This document shows positions 33,501 through 40,358 of a stretch of DNA of 53,330 nucleotides, one piece after another. The stretch's first letter is position 1. Every line of letters begins with the position of its first letter. Origin of the DNA: a virus; IMG/VR virus record IMGVR_UViG_3300042922_000577, positions 1 to 53,330 of that record; one strand, 5' to 3'. The translations under genes were made by a program, and so were the position numbers. The notes under the pieces were generated by a model. That model saw nothing but the letters and a program-made list of their open reading frames with translations. It was not told the origin of the DNA and made no database searches.

Positions 33501-34072
33501 TCGTAGAGCGCGTACCGCAGGCGGGGGAGCGCGGACTCCTGATCGAGCAGGCCGCGCGTGCCCTCGCGGGTCTGGGTATTGGCCTTCGCCGCCTCGCGTG
33601 CGTAGTTCGCCTGCGCGGCCGCAAGCTCCGTAGTGGCACGCGCCGAACGGTTCGTGTTGTGGGCGAGGTCGGCCTCTTCGGAGGAGTCGAGCTTCGAGCG
33701 GGTCTCGCCGACGAACGCCTGAGCCCGACGCAGCCGCTCGCGCGCGGAGGCCAGCGCATCGGTCTCGCGCGAAATCTGGCCGTAGTCGACCTTGTTGATA
33801 GCCGCCTGGAGCCGGTCCTCGGCGTTCTCCAGCGCGCGTGCGCTCTGCGCCGCCCGGTCCTGCGTCGTCGAGGCATTCCGGAGGGCCGTCGACTGGGTAT
33901 CGGTCGCCTTGGCGGTGCCGATGAGCGCACGCTCGGCCTTGCTCGTCCGCTTCTCGACCTGATCGAACTGCGCACCGAGGTGGCCGAGCAGGGTGACGGT
34001 CTGGTTCACCGCCTTATCGACATCGGACGTGTCGAAGCCGAGGGAGGCCAGATACTCCTCGGAAGTGGCCAT
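30572..34072 (-). CDS. tape measure protein
   Basis: 1166 residues; ATG with CGGAGAG upstream. Longest gene in the window. N-terminal 200 residues are helical with coiled-coil character; a TP901-type core follows (AAIAGVGVAVATASASYESAFTN onward). Hydrophobic segments at about 540-620 (LTLVAGYAALRGGIALATAALLAL, then IGGAGIIANIRALAVALGLV) are the usual membrane segments. Near the C-terminus are helices and a Gly-rich part. At about 1.5 angstrom per residue it predicts a tail of roughly 170-180 nm. A second start is not needed. Confidence 0.93.
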   Translation of the reverse strand: MATSEEYLASLGFDTSDVDKAVNQTVTLLGHLGAQFDQVEKRTSKAERALIGTAKATDTQSTALRNASTTQDRAAQSARALENAEDRLQAAINKVDYGQISRETDALASARERLRRAQAFVGETRSKLDSSEEADLAHNTNRSARATTELAAAQANYAREAAKANTQTREGTRGLLDQESALPRLRYALYDVAQVSLTASAAIAGVGVAVATASASYESAFTNVERTVEPGSIAVEELRSQLVGLSNEIPLTFQELSGIATLGNQLGVEARNIEGFTGTVARFAAVSGVSFEETAKSFGSMSEILGVAEADYERLGSAIALVGRRSVATESEILSLTREIGQQASQAGFSAEEVIGLSGALGELRVPPERARGALTTYFQTLTAAVAEGGDKLNDFATVVGMSSAELDAAVRSGQGLEVFQRFLASLEQTDTVGATEALDRLGLSQLRVSDVFQRLGANTDVFNQSIANGRQGWTEGSELARQYALVLDDLNTRWQLFLNALMTFAASVGDQVAPALSSLLDGASQVLQVLTAFVDSPAGEWAVRFGATILTLVAGYAALRGGIALATAALLALRSAAIGIGGAGIIANIRALAVALGLVKINADSGKVSLVGLAGSLKAVGRATIIIGILQLVTEALFNMKGAGDIVIDVLTGIAQSVVAAARILSDFVGALPGGGVFADWADGLQVAHDELGNFRRDAKKEWGNFARDMGWMSDETTEFGDAASMATPIVEDFAGGIGDLGDAAGGSGGAAEKIRTLVDYASDLSGVMTRAFDIRFGSTQALDQVTSSWNAIRQAVADTALEIAGYRAEMMQLTADRDIREYWLSVAENYGDALRAGQLRAEIADIDSDLSKKSASLTKAQEKNSRGLEGNSDSAIENRATLTGLVQGYQSYIEKLAASGASQEVLQSESQRLKQEFLAQAAQLGYNSVELSKYASAFDDVALAISRVPRNITVSANVNPAIQALNEFQARGVEAGQAVGNALSSAFGGGAGGFNTNAGEEAARKLGRRGVLLAEIAVLQAQALTYGLQGNVFEAVAARTGIAVRSAILASGSYRSGTAWTGSGNPDEIAGVVHNRERVLNERGSRMVSGQFVNAANQGRNPWQYAPKSGGGSTKFPSSMVVELSPVDRMILASGKPVQVSIAATDVVKSTGAANEDDNRRGGA

Positions 34073-34088
34073 GCGCGCTCTCTCCGGG

Positions 34089-35284
34089 TTATGCAGGGCT
34101 GGTCAGGCCGTCACCGTAGTCAGCGGGGTTGTACCCGCCCTCCGGTCGATCGCGCTCGATCCCAGCTTCGCTGAGTTCTTCGTCACGATCCTGCTGTTCC
34201 TGAATGGCCGCCTCGGTGAAGCCTTGGCGCGTGAGACCACCATACTCCAGAGGCTTGCCCTCGATGTCGAGCGCCACCGCGAAACGCGAGACGCCCATCT
34301 TCTTGTCCTTGCCCGCGTTCTCCTTGTCCCACTTCGCGAGCGCGTAGTCGGCCATGTCGGTGCGCTCCTCGACGGCGATCCGGATGTTCGGATCGAGCGA
34401 ACGCGTCACCCACACGGGTAGGCCGGTGTTCGAGGAGATTTCGTCCTCGTGAATCTGGTAGGCGTGTACGAGGAGCCGGTCGAGCTTGTTCCACTTCGAG
34501 TGCGGCTGCTTGCCGAGGAGAAGGGTCGTAGGGCGGAGGTTCCGGAGAATCGCCGCTCGCAACATCGTGAGGATGTGGGCGTTCTCCCCCTTGTGGAGTT
34601 CGCCGCTTAGAAACCCGGGTCCTGCACCGACTGGAGCCGGATACCGGCGCGCAGGGTCAACTCCTGGTAGTCGTCCTTCAGAGCCTGCCAGGTGGCCGGG
34701 TGCATGTTCGAGGAGTTCGACAGCATCTCGCCGAGTTCCGCCTTCGGGCATCCGAAGTCGACGATCCGGCCGTCCGCGGTGACGACCTTCTGCACGATCT
34801 CGCCGAACAGGCGGTGCTCCAGCCACTCCTGGGTGTCCTGGTCGGTGTAGCCCTCGCGGAGGGTGCCGTCCTTCTCCAGGAAGAGCTTCCGCGCCTCGCG
34901 CTTGGCGATCTTCAGCGCCACCTCGGGGTATGCGCGCAGGTGCCACGAGAGCGCCGTCGAGAGCATCTTCTCGCGGGCCTCCTCGACGAGCGCGTCGGCC
35001 TTCTCGACCTCAGCGGCCATCTCGGCGTACGCCTTCTTGACCTCGGCGGAGGCGTTCCGCTTCGGCTTCTCGGCGGCCTCGTACATGCCTCGCAGCTGAC
35101 CGGCGTCGGCGCGGCGCTCGTCGTAGGTCTTCACGGCCTCCAGGTCGCGGAAGGTGATCCGCTTCTTCTCCGGGAGCACGCCGGGGCGCGGGGGTCCGCC
35201 GAAGAGGTCGGCGAGGGTGAAGTTCTCCTTGGCGATACGCTCTTCGTCTTCGAGGTTGACGGGGGCGTCGGCGTCGTCATTCAT
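34089..35284 (-). CDS. tail assembly chaperone, frameshifted long form
   Basis: Made by a -1 ribosomal frameshift at GGGTTTC (34616-34610 on the minus strand, read G-GGT-TTC in frame 0). The ribosome avoids the TAA at 34609-34607 and continues in the -1 frame for about 175 more residues (FLSGELHKGEN onward) to the stop at 34089. The second part is helical and basic, with a charged C-terminus, and has no start codon with ribosome site of its own. This chaperone pair wraps the tape measure during tail assembly, as in other siphoviruses. The coordinates here cover the full fusion. Confidence 0.85.
34607..35284 (-). CDS. tail assembly chaperone, short form
   Basis: 225 residues. ATG at 35284 chosen because CGGAGCAGAC lies just upstream; a longer form from 35317 is less likely. 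Helical and acidic/Lys-rich, ending QSVQDPGF. Placed between tail tube and tape measure as expected for the abundant first chaperone. Its last three codons before the TAA form part of the frameshift site. Confidence 0.85.
   Translation of the reverse strand: MNDDADAPVNLEDEERIAKENFTLADLFGGPPRPGVLPEKKRITFRDLEAVKTYDERRADAGQLRGMYEAAEKPKRNASAEVKKAYAEMAAEVEKADALVEEAREKMLSTALSWHLRAYPEVALKIAKREARKLFLEKDGTLREGYTDQDTQEWLEHRLFGEIVQKVVTADGRIVDFGCPKAELGEMLSNSSNMHPATWQALKDDYQELTLRAGIRLQSVQDPGF
34610..34616 (-). promoter_or_regulatory. -1 frameshift slippery site GGGTTTC
   Basis: GGGTTTC on the minus strand fits X-XXY-YYZ with frame-0 codons GGT TTC. It is followed at once by TAA in frame 0, while the -1 frame stays open for over 170 codons. 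Confidence 0.8.
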
Positions 35285-35326
35285 GTCTGCTCCGTTCGAG
35301 GTTGGGAGCACCAGCATACAGACAGA

Positions 35327-35368
35327 CGAACCCCCCTCGTGTCGACCCGAACGACAGAGGGGGGTTCG
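35327..35368 (-). terminator. terminator after tail tube genes
   Basis: CGAACCCCCCTC (35327-35338) and GAGGGGGGTTCG (35357-35368) pair perfectly over 12 bases with an 18-base loop. It lies just after the stop of the tail tube gene, so it likely lowers transcription into the chaperone and tape measure genes. Confidence 0.88.
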
Positions 35369-35377
35369 CGTGGGCGA

Positions 35378-36130
35378 TTACGGGCTGGTTACCGTGACCG
35401 CCGTGGAGGCGAGGCTACCCGGCATCTTGGCCGTGACGTTCGCCGTACCAGCCCCCACGATCTCGATGATGCCGTCCGTGACCCGCGCGACCGCCTGGTT
35501 GGAGGAGGTCCACTCGGCGTTGCGCGTCACGTCGTTGCCCTCGTAGGTCGCCCGGCGCAGCGCCAGGGTGCCCACGGCGCCCGTGACGGCTCCACCGGCC
35601 ACGGTGACGGCCGTGGGGGTCGCGGCGTCGACCACGATCCAGGGCGCGACGCTGCCGCGGGGCAGGAGCGACTGGATGTAGGCGTAGCCGCCGGTGCCTT
35701 CGGTGTCGGGCTCGTAGCCGTCCGTCATCACCTTGTAGAGGTTCACCCAGTCGCCCGCGGCGGCCGGGGTGCGGCGGTCGACGAACCCGATGCGCTCGAC
35801 GAGCACGAGTTCGGTGCCGCGGGTCTTCACGAGGTTGAACGCCTGGCGGAGGATCGAGGAGGTGTCGGTCGCCTTCGGGAAGAAGAACGGCACGCCGCCG
35901 CCGAACTGCATGAAGCCACGCAGCGTCTCCGTGGCGTCGTCGTCGAGCGAGCGGTCGTCTTCCTGGTCCGACGCCTGCATGCCGAAGTCGAGGCCGTCCC
36001 AGCGGACAGCCGGGGCGCACGGGAGCAGCGCGTTGATCTGGGTGGCGTTGATCTTGGTGAAGTCGGTGACTCCGGAGGCCAGGCCCAGCCACAGCTGGAC
36101 CCGCTTGTTCGAGAGGTCGCGAGTAGGCAT
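35378..36130 (-). CDS. major tail (tube) protein with Ig-like domain
   Basis: 250 residues; ATG with CGGAGAAC upstream. The first about 170 residues carry a tail-tube-like alternation (VQLWLGLASGVTDF; PFFFPKATD; TRGTELVLVERIGFV). The last about 70 residues match a bacterial Ig-like (BIG2) domain: LALRRATYEGN, EWTSSNQAVARV, GIIEIVGAGTANVTAK. Such domains decorate the tail surface. Preceded by a strong ribosome site and followed by a terminator, so highly expressed. Confidence 0.82.
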   Translation of the reverse strand: MPTRDLSNKRVQLWLGLASGVTDFTKINATQINALLPCAPAVRWDGLDFGMQASDQEDDRSLDDDATETLRGFMQFGGGVPFFFPKATDTSSILRQAFNLVKTRGTELVLVERIGFVDRRTPAAAGDWVNLYKVMTDGYEPDTEGTGGYAYIQSLLPRGSVAPWIVVDAATPTAVTVAGGAVTGAVGTLALRRATYEGNDVTRNAEWTSSNQAVARVTDGIIEIVGAGTANVTAKMPGSLASTAVTVTSP

Positions 36131-36144
36131 GTCGTGTTCTCCGG

Positions 36145-36732
36145 TCAGACCAGCGTGTAGCGGTCGATGTAGTTGCCGGTCGGGACCGGGGACTGGGTGA
36201 GCTTCAGGTTACCGCGGTCCTCCTTCACGTCCACCGGCACGTCCGTGTAGGTGTCGTAGATGGAGATGATCTGGCCCGCAGCGAACGCGGCCGTCGAGGC
36301 GAAGCCGATGCGGTCGACCCAGCCGTAGCGGGCGTCGACCGAGTTGTTCAGCTGCGTGAACAGGTTGAACACGCCGGTGTCGGCCTTGTTGCGGTCGCGG
36401 AGTCCGGTGATCTCGGCCTCGATGTTGGCGAACGTGGGGTCCGCCTCGTTGCCGATCGAGCAGATGGTCAGTTCGGTGTCGGTCTCGCTCTCGCCCATGC
36501 CGAGCGTCACGTCGTCGAGGACGGCGCACGAGATGTTGCCACCGTGTGCGGCGCCGGTGGCGTTGGTCGTGGTGACCTGGCGCCAGGCGTCGAGGATGGC
36601 CACGGACGGCGTGAAGAACGGCGTCGTGGTGCCGGTCGGCGAGACGATGACGAGCGAGCCGTCCGCCTTCTCGTAGACGGGCACCTGCATGATGGTGCGA
36701 TTGGCTCGGAGGAGCCGGTCGATGCTGGTCAC
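36145..36732 (-). CDS. second tail-tube-like protein
   Basis: 195 residues; starts ATGA-style inside the end of the preceding gene. Beta-rich, with TELTICSIGNEAD and ANIEAEITGLRDRN in the region where tube proteins carry their long beta hairpins. Length, order and general pattern resemble the tube protein that follows, but it lacks the Ig domain. Either a paralogue that caps or starts the tube or the true tube protein. Assigned mainly by context. Confidence 0.6.
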   Translation of the reverse strand: MTSIDRLLRANRTIMQVPVYEKADGSLVIVSPTGTTTPFFTPSVAILDAWRQVTTTNATGAAHGGNISCAVLDDVTLGMGESETDTELTICSIGNEADPTFANIEAEITGLRDRNKADTGVFNLFTQLNNSVDARYGWVDRIGFASTAAFAAGQIISIYDTYTDVPVDVKEDRGNLKLTQSPVPTGNYIDRYTLV

Positions 36733-37133
36733 TGCGCGTCTCCCTCAGCGCTGGAGGAGGACGCGGTGCCCTCCTGGGTCTCGGCGTCGGCGACGACCTT
36801 CTCGGCCGCGTCGATCTGGGCCTGAGCCTCCGCCTCGGCGGCCTGGACGGCGGCCTTCGCCTCGCGCGCGATCTTGGAGTTCGGCGCGTTGCCGTCTGCG
36901 ATCACGGCGTCGTAGGAAGCCTGCGCGGCGGCGACGGCATCGGTGGGAGGTTCGGGAGCATCGTGCTCTCCGACCTTGCCGGGCGTGAAATCACCCGACG
37001 CGAGGGACTTTGCATCGTCAGCGACGATCTCCAGGTAGTCCGAGAACAACTCGTACTGTTCGGGAGTGACGCGCTGCACGATGCCCGTAAGGGTGTGACG
37101 GGTGTTGACCGTCTCCGGCTCAGGCATGCTCAT
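36729..37133 (-). CDS. hypothetical helical protein in tail region
   Basis: 134 residues (or 132 from the ATG two codons later). An N-terminal domain of about 60 residues, then a long Ala/Glu helix (AREAKAAVQAAEAEAQAQIDAAE) and a Ser/Ala/Glu-rich tail. Not a known tail gene by sequence. ATG follows TAGACT by 7 bases with no Shine-Dalgarno. Lies between tail terminator and tube genes. Confidence 0.65.
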   Translation of the reverse strand: MSMPEPETVNTRHTLTGIVQRVTPEQYELFSDYLEIVADDAKSLASGDFTPGKVGEHDAPEPPTDAVAAAQASYDAVIADGNAPNSKIAREAKAAVQAAEAEAQAQIDAAEKVVADAETQEGTASSSSAEGDAQ

Positions 37134-37146
37134 GCGGCAGAGTCTA
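37134..37146 (-). promoter_or_regulatory. possible leaderless promoter
   Basis: TAGACT on the minus strand (37146-37141), 7 bases, ATG at 37133. It would give the tail tube operon its own late start site. Confidence 0.4.
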
Positions 37147-37185
37147 GCCCATGCCTCGCGCGGAATATCTCGCTTTTCGCGGAGT

Positions 37186-37641
37186 TCAGTCCAGCGCGTC
37201 GTCGATCGACATATTCACGAGGCACGAGCCCGCCACCGGCCGGAGGAACCGGACCGGCCGCCCCTGGTCGTAGTTCGCGAAGCCGCCGCCCCCGCCGGTG
37301 AGGGTGATCTCGCTGGCGTTGTTCTCGCTCGGGCGCCATCCGGTGAGGAGCTTGATCACGCCGGTGCCGCCCGCGCGCGCGTCGTTCTTCGTGGCGCCCC
37401 AGCACTCGGCGACGAACGGGAGGACGTGCGGCTGCTGCGCGGCGCCCTCGATCGACTGGTCCTGGCCGGAGGGGAAAAGCGTGCCGAAGGTGAGCACGAT
37501 GTACGGCAGGATGAGGCCGGTCACCGTGTCGCGGGCGAGGTCCGTCTCGTCGGGAAGCTCGTCGTAGACCCGGCCCGACCACAGGTTCGCCTTCAGGCGC
37601 TGGAGGATCGCATCCTCTTCGGGAACGGTGTCGAGCGCCAT
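37186..37641 (-). CDS. tail terminator protein
   Basis: 151 residues; ATGA overlap. Starts with a helix (EEDAILQRLKANLWSG), then beta segments (GLILPYIVLTFGTLFP; HVLPFVAECWGA) and RPVRFLRPVAGS near the end. Length and order (after the neck genes, before the tail tube genes) fit the tail terminator that closes the tube and joins it to the head. Confidence 0.7.
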   Translation of the reverse strand: MALDTVPEEDAILQRLKANLWSGRVYDELPDETDLARDTVTGLILPYIVLTFGTLFPSGQDQSIEGAAQQPHVLPFVAECWGATKNDARAGGTGVIKLLTGWRPSENNASEITLTGGGGGFANYDQGRPVRFLRPVAGSCLVNMSIDDALD

Positions 37642-38039
37642 CAGTCGGCATCCGAATCGGCCATGACCGAATCGTGGCGCTCGGCCCGCTCGACCTTCAG
37701 CCGCTTCGTCTCGCGGCGCTCACGGAGGCCTGCGCGGCGCTCCAGGAGAAACACGACGTACTTCGAGGTCAGGGCGAACGCCAGCGCGCCAGAGATGGCC
37801 ACGCGATACTCCTCGTCGATCTTCTGGCCGAAGACGATGCCGTAGCAGATCAGGAAGAGCAGGAGCCCCACCGAGAGGCTGTGCAGAACCGTGACCACCC
37901 CGAGCCACCCGAACTCCCTCACCTTCCACCACGGCGACGTGGTGGTGTAGGTGATGAAGAACGCCGCGGACGGGAGGAGGCAGTACAGCAGGAGCCAGTC
38001 CGAAGGGGTGTTGGCGAGGGCGAGAAATTCAGGTAGCAC
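37641..38039 (-). CDS. multi-pass membrane protein
   Basis: 132 residues from GTG. Three hydrophobic segments: LLLYCLLPSAAFFITY (about 16-32), LGVVTVLHSLSVGLLLFLIC (about 46-65) and VAISGALAFALTSKYVVFLL (about 79-98), then a cytoplasmic tail rich in Arg, Lys and Glu. Not a virion part by composition. Sits within the neck genes with two related genes upstream. Could be a second holin, a lysis timer or a membrane exclusion protein. Confidence 0.75.
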   Translation of the reverse strand: MLPEFLALANTPSDWLLLYCLLPSAAFFITYTTTSPWWKVREFGWLGVVTVLHSLSVGLLLFLICYGIVFGQKIDEEYRVAISGALAFALTSKYVVFLLERRAGLRERRETKRLKVERAERHDSVMADSDAD

Positions 38040-38259
38040 GGTTCGATCCTCGCATGATGAGTAGCATCCGGTTCGTATAGTCGTTGGCCTCGTGCAGCGT
38101 CTTGGCCGTCTTCACGAAACCACCGAAGAATCCTACGGCCTGGCGAGTGCGCTCGGCCCCGTCCTCGGCCGCGGAGACGCGCTGCTCGGCGAGGTGCTTC
38201 TCGACCTGTGCCGTCGACTCGTCGATGTCCGGCATGGGGTGTTCCCGCCACTCGGTCAC
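38029..38259 (-). CDS. small membrane-associated protein
   Basis: 76 residues from GTG (GTGA overlap); an internal ATG would give 68. N-terminal acidic helix (DIDESTAQVEKHLAEQRVSA), a short Gly/Phe stretch (AVGFFGGFVKTAK) and a helical end. The central hydrophobic part is too short for a full crossing, so it is probably peripheral or amphipathic. Coupled to the membrane genes on both sides. Confidence 0.6.
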   Translation of the reverse strand: MTEWREHPMPDIDESTAQVEKHLAEQRVSAAEDGAERTRQAVGFFGGFVKTAKTLHEANDYTNRMLLIMRGSNRAT

Positions 38260-38723
38260 GATCCGGCCTCACTCTGGGCGATCTCGACTGCACGATGGAA
38301 CGAGTTGAGGGCATGGGTGTTGGCTTCGAGCACGGCACCCACCTCCAGAACAGCGTCCGTGACATCATCGGCCCGCTTCCGCTCCGTCTGGGCGGCAATG
38401 GCGTTCGCGATGTTGGACTCCTTTAGCTCACCATAGTGCTGCTTGTCAATCTCGCGCAGGGCCTCGTAGTAATCCTTCTGCTGTGCCATGGCTTTTGCGT
38501 GCTCTTCGTCGCTCTTCTTCAGCTGACGATCGAGGTCCGCCCGGAACAGGAGGCGACCGGCGGCCAGCGCGGTGAGCCAGGGGGCGCCGGAGACGCCCAA
38601 GGCTGCTCCGATTCCCAGGACGGCCTGCCACCACTGCAAGTTGAGGAGGTCGACGTACACGCCGGTACCCCCACCGACCGCGGCGAGCGCAACCGCCGAA
38701 AGAATCATCGCGGTCGGTATCAT
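38256..38723 (-). CDS. membrane protein with coiled-coil tail
   Basis: 155 residues; ATG with CTGGAGCG upstream. Two N-terminal hydrophobic segments (AMILSAVALAAVGGGTGVYV and WQAVLGIGAALGVSGAPWLTALAAG), then about 90 residues of charged helix with coiled-coil character (DLDRQLKKSDEEHAKAMAQQ and on). Two membrane hairpins with a long cytoplasmic coil suit a spanin-, holin- or scaffold-like protein. Unusual between neck and tail genes. Confidence 0.75.
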   Translation of the reverse strand: MIPTAMILSAVALAAVGGGTGVYVDLLNLQWWQAVLGIGAALGVSGAPWLTALAAGRLLFRADLDRQLKKSDEEHAKAMAQQKDYYEALREIDKQHYGELKESNIANAIAAQTERKRADDVTDAVLEVGAVLEANTHALNSFHRAVEIAQSEAGS

Positions 38724-38767
38724 CGACGCTCCAGTCCAGTTTCAAGGGCTGGGATGCAGCATACCCG

Positions 38768-39247
38768 TTACTTCTTGTTCACGATCTCGACGACGCGCTC
38801 GCGGAACATCGAGAGGGCCTGAATGTAGGCCATGGGGAGGGCGCGCGCCGCGGGGATGTTGCCCTCGCCGAGGTCTTGGTCGCGGAAGTAGTCCTCGTAG
38901 TTCGAGCCCCACCATCCGAACACGCCGGTGACACGCCGGGCGCGGGGCGTGCGGACCTCGTGCGAGACGGAGCCCACCATGTTGCCGGTGACATGACGGC
39001 CGGGGAATGCGGACGCGGAGAAGTCCTCGCCGCCGAGCGCCATGCTCGGATTCGTGGCCTGCTCGACGCGCCGGATACCGGTCCGGGTGACGGCCTCCTC
39101 CAGGTTGTCCTGGGTGAGCATCGCACCCCGCTCGATCGAGTCCTCCAGCGCTTCGGTGAGGTCGCTCCGGAGTTCGTCTCGGCGCGTGACGAGGAGGCGT
39201 TCGGCGTGCCGCAAGGTCTTGCCGCCGTGCCACTTCACCTTGGCCAT
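38768..39247 (-). CDS. neck/tail completion protein (HK97 gp10-like)
   Basis: 159 residues; ATGA overlap. N-terminal helices (LRHAERLLVTRRDELRSDLTEAL), a centre with VRTPRARRVTGVFGWWG and a C-terminal helix (YIQALSMFRERVVEIVNKK). Size, order and the last helix fit the HK97 gp10-like family that completes tails. Confidence 0.68.
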   Translation of the reverse strand: MAKVKWHGGKTLRHAERLLVTRRDELRSDLTEALEDSIERGAMLTQDNLEEAVTRTGIRRVEQATNPSMALGGEDFSASAFPGRHVTGNMVGSVSHEVRTPRARRVTGVFGWWGSNYEDYFRDQDLGEGNIPAARALPMAYIQALSMFRERVVEIVNKK

Positions 39248-39717
39248 CAGGAGCCTCCGGCGACCACGACCGCCTCGAAGATGTAGTCCCAGGCCAGCGA
39301 AGAGTCCAGCACCTCGGGGAGGGCGTACGTGGGACCGACGAGCCCCGCCGCGTTGCCGCCGTCGAGCACGCGCACGGCGAGGCCGCCGCGCAGGCGCTGA
39401 CCCTCGGCGATCGACGCGCTCCGCTTCACCTGGAAGCGCACGCCGAGCAGGCCCGAGGGCTGGCCGCCGATCTCGCCGCGGGTAGCCGCGCGCATGGGCT
39501 GGATGAGCGCGCCGTTGGGGCCGGAGTCCAGCACGATGACCGGCTCGGTGTTCGTGCGAACGTCCGTGAAAGCATTGGCGGCGCCCGCGGCTCCGCGCTT
39601 CAGGTCGACGATCTGGATGTGGCCGGTCATCCACTGCTCCAGCGCGGGGCGCATGGCGGCGGCGATGCCGGGGATGTCGACGCTCGTGGGGCTCGGCCCG
39701 CCGCTCCAGACGCCCAT
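39247..39717 (-). CDS. head-tail stopper-like protein
   Basis: 156 residues; ATGA overlap. N-terminal helical part (IPGIAAAMRPALEQWMTGHIQIVDL) and beta-rich C-terminal part with LGVRFQVKRS and EGQRLRGGLAVRVLD. Lies directly after the connector, the usual place of the neck stopper. Matches, in my recollection, a widespread actinophage neck family (DUF6093-type), unverified. Confidence 0.65.
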   Translation of the reverse strand: MGVWSGGPSPTSVDIPGIAAAMRPALEQWMTGHIQIVDLKRGAAGAANAFTDVRTNTEPVIVLDSGPNGALIQPMRAATRGEIGGQPSGLLGVRFQVKRSASIAEGQRLRGGLAVRVLDGGNAAGLVGPTYALPEVLDSSLAWDYIFEAVVVAGGS

Positions 39718-40190
39718 CAGAGCATCCGCAGGGGCAGGGTGGGGTCCGTGTCCACCCCGCGCCACTGGAGCGGGTGGTCGGTCAGCAGGGCGGGCTGGCT
39801 GACGGCCGCGCCGGTGGGCGCGATGCCGATGAAGTCGGCGACCTCGCCCGCGGCGTCCGCGTCGAGCGACTTCTCGATGTCGGCAATGAGCGCTCGCAGC
39901 GCCGTGGTGATCGCCGGGCCGTCGACAGAGAGGTCTGCCGACGACCACTTCTTGTACTGCATGGCGGGCGTCATCGCGACCATGCGCAGGATGAAGATGG
40001 CCGCGCGCTGGGGGCTGTCGCCGTGGAGGCTGAGGTAGCCGCTGATCTCCGAGTCGGACATCCACACGTACTCGCCGACCGGGCCGGTGACGTTCTTCGC
40101 GTCGGTGTCGCCGGTCAGCAGCCGGACCTGGCCGACGAGCGAGGTCGTGTCGATCGGGACGGCGCCCTGGTTCGGTACGGGATTGGCCAT
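39717..40190 (-). CDS. head-tail connector (adaptor) protein
   Basis: 157 residues. Helical, with the sequence pattern LVGQVRLLTGDTDAKN at the start, SEISGYLSLHGDSPQRAAIFIL and a central ALRALIADIEKSLDADA: the plan of gp6-like connectors that dock under the portal. ATG follows TATACT by 6 bases, without Shine-Dalgarno, just after two terminators. Confidence 0.75.
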   Translation of the reverse strand: MANPVPNQGAVPIDTTSLVGQVRLLTGDTDAKNVTGPVGEYVWMSDSEISGYLSLHGDSPQRAAIFILRMVAMTPAMQYKKWSSADLSVDGPAITTALRALIADIEKSLDADAAGEVADFIGIAPTGAAVSQPALLTDHPLQWRGVDTDPTLPLRML

Positions 40191-40202
40191 GGGGGCAGTA
40201 TA
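40191..40202 (-). promoter_or_regulatory. possible leaderless promoter
   Basis: TATACT on the minus strand (40202-40197), six bases, ATG at 40190. It would restart transcription for neck and tail genes after the capsid terminator. Confidence 0.5.
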
Positions 40203-40206
40203 CGGC

Positions 40207-40244
40207 GAGACCCCCGGGTTCCTATACAGGTCACCGGGGGTCTC
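40207..40244 (-). terminator. hairpin upstream of connector gene
   Basis: GAGACCCCCGG (40207-40217) pairs perfectly with CCGGGGGTCTC (40234-40244). Acts with the stronger hairpin at 40315-40342. It may partly block read-through from the capsid operon. Confidence 0.8.
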
Positions 40245-40314
40245 TTCCCATGCGCAGATCGGAGCAGATCACCGCAGGGCTGAGCCTAGCATCCCCAGTA
40301 GACCGAGAACAGCA

Positions 40315-40342
40315 GAAGGCCCCCACCGAAGTGAGGGCCTTC
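40315..40342 (-). terminator. terminator after major capsid gene
   Basis: On the minus strand GAAGGCCCTCAC-TTCG-GTGGGGGCCTTC: 11 of 12 pairs and a C(TTCG)G loop, the most stable tetraloop class. Seventeen bases after the capsid stop codon. Confidence 0.88.
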
Positions 40343-40358
40343 CGTGCTGGGGTGCTGG

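Noticed and set aside
30845-34174. 1109-codon open frame on the plus strand opposite the tape measure
   Set aside because: An antisense shadow of a high-GC gene: rich in Arg, Gly, Val and Leu with no domains and no ribosome site; the minus-strand tape measure explains the DNA.
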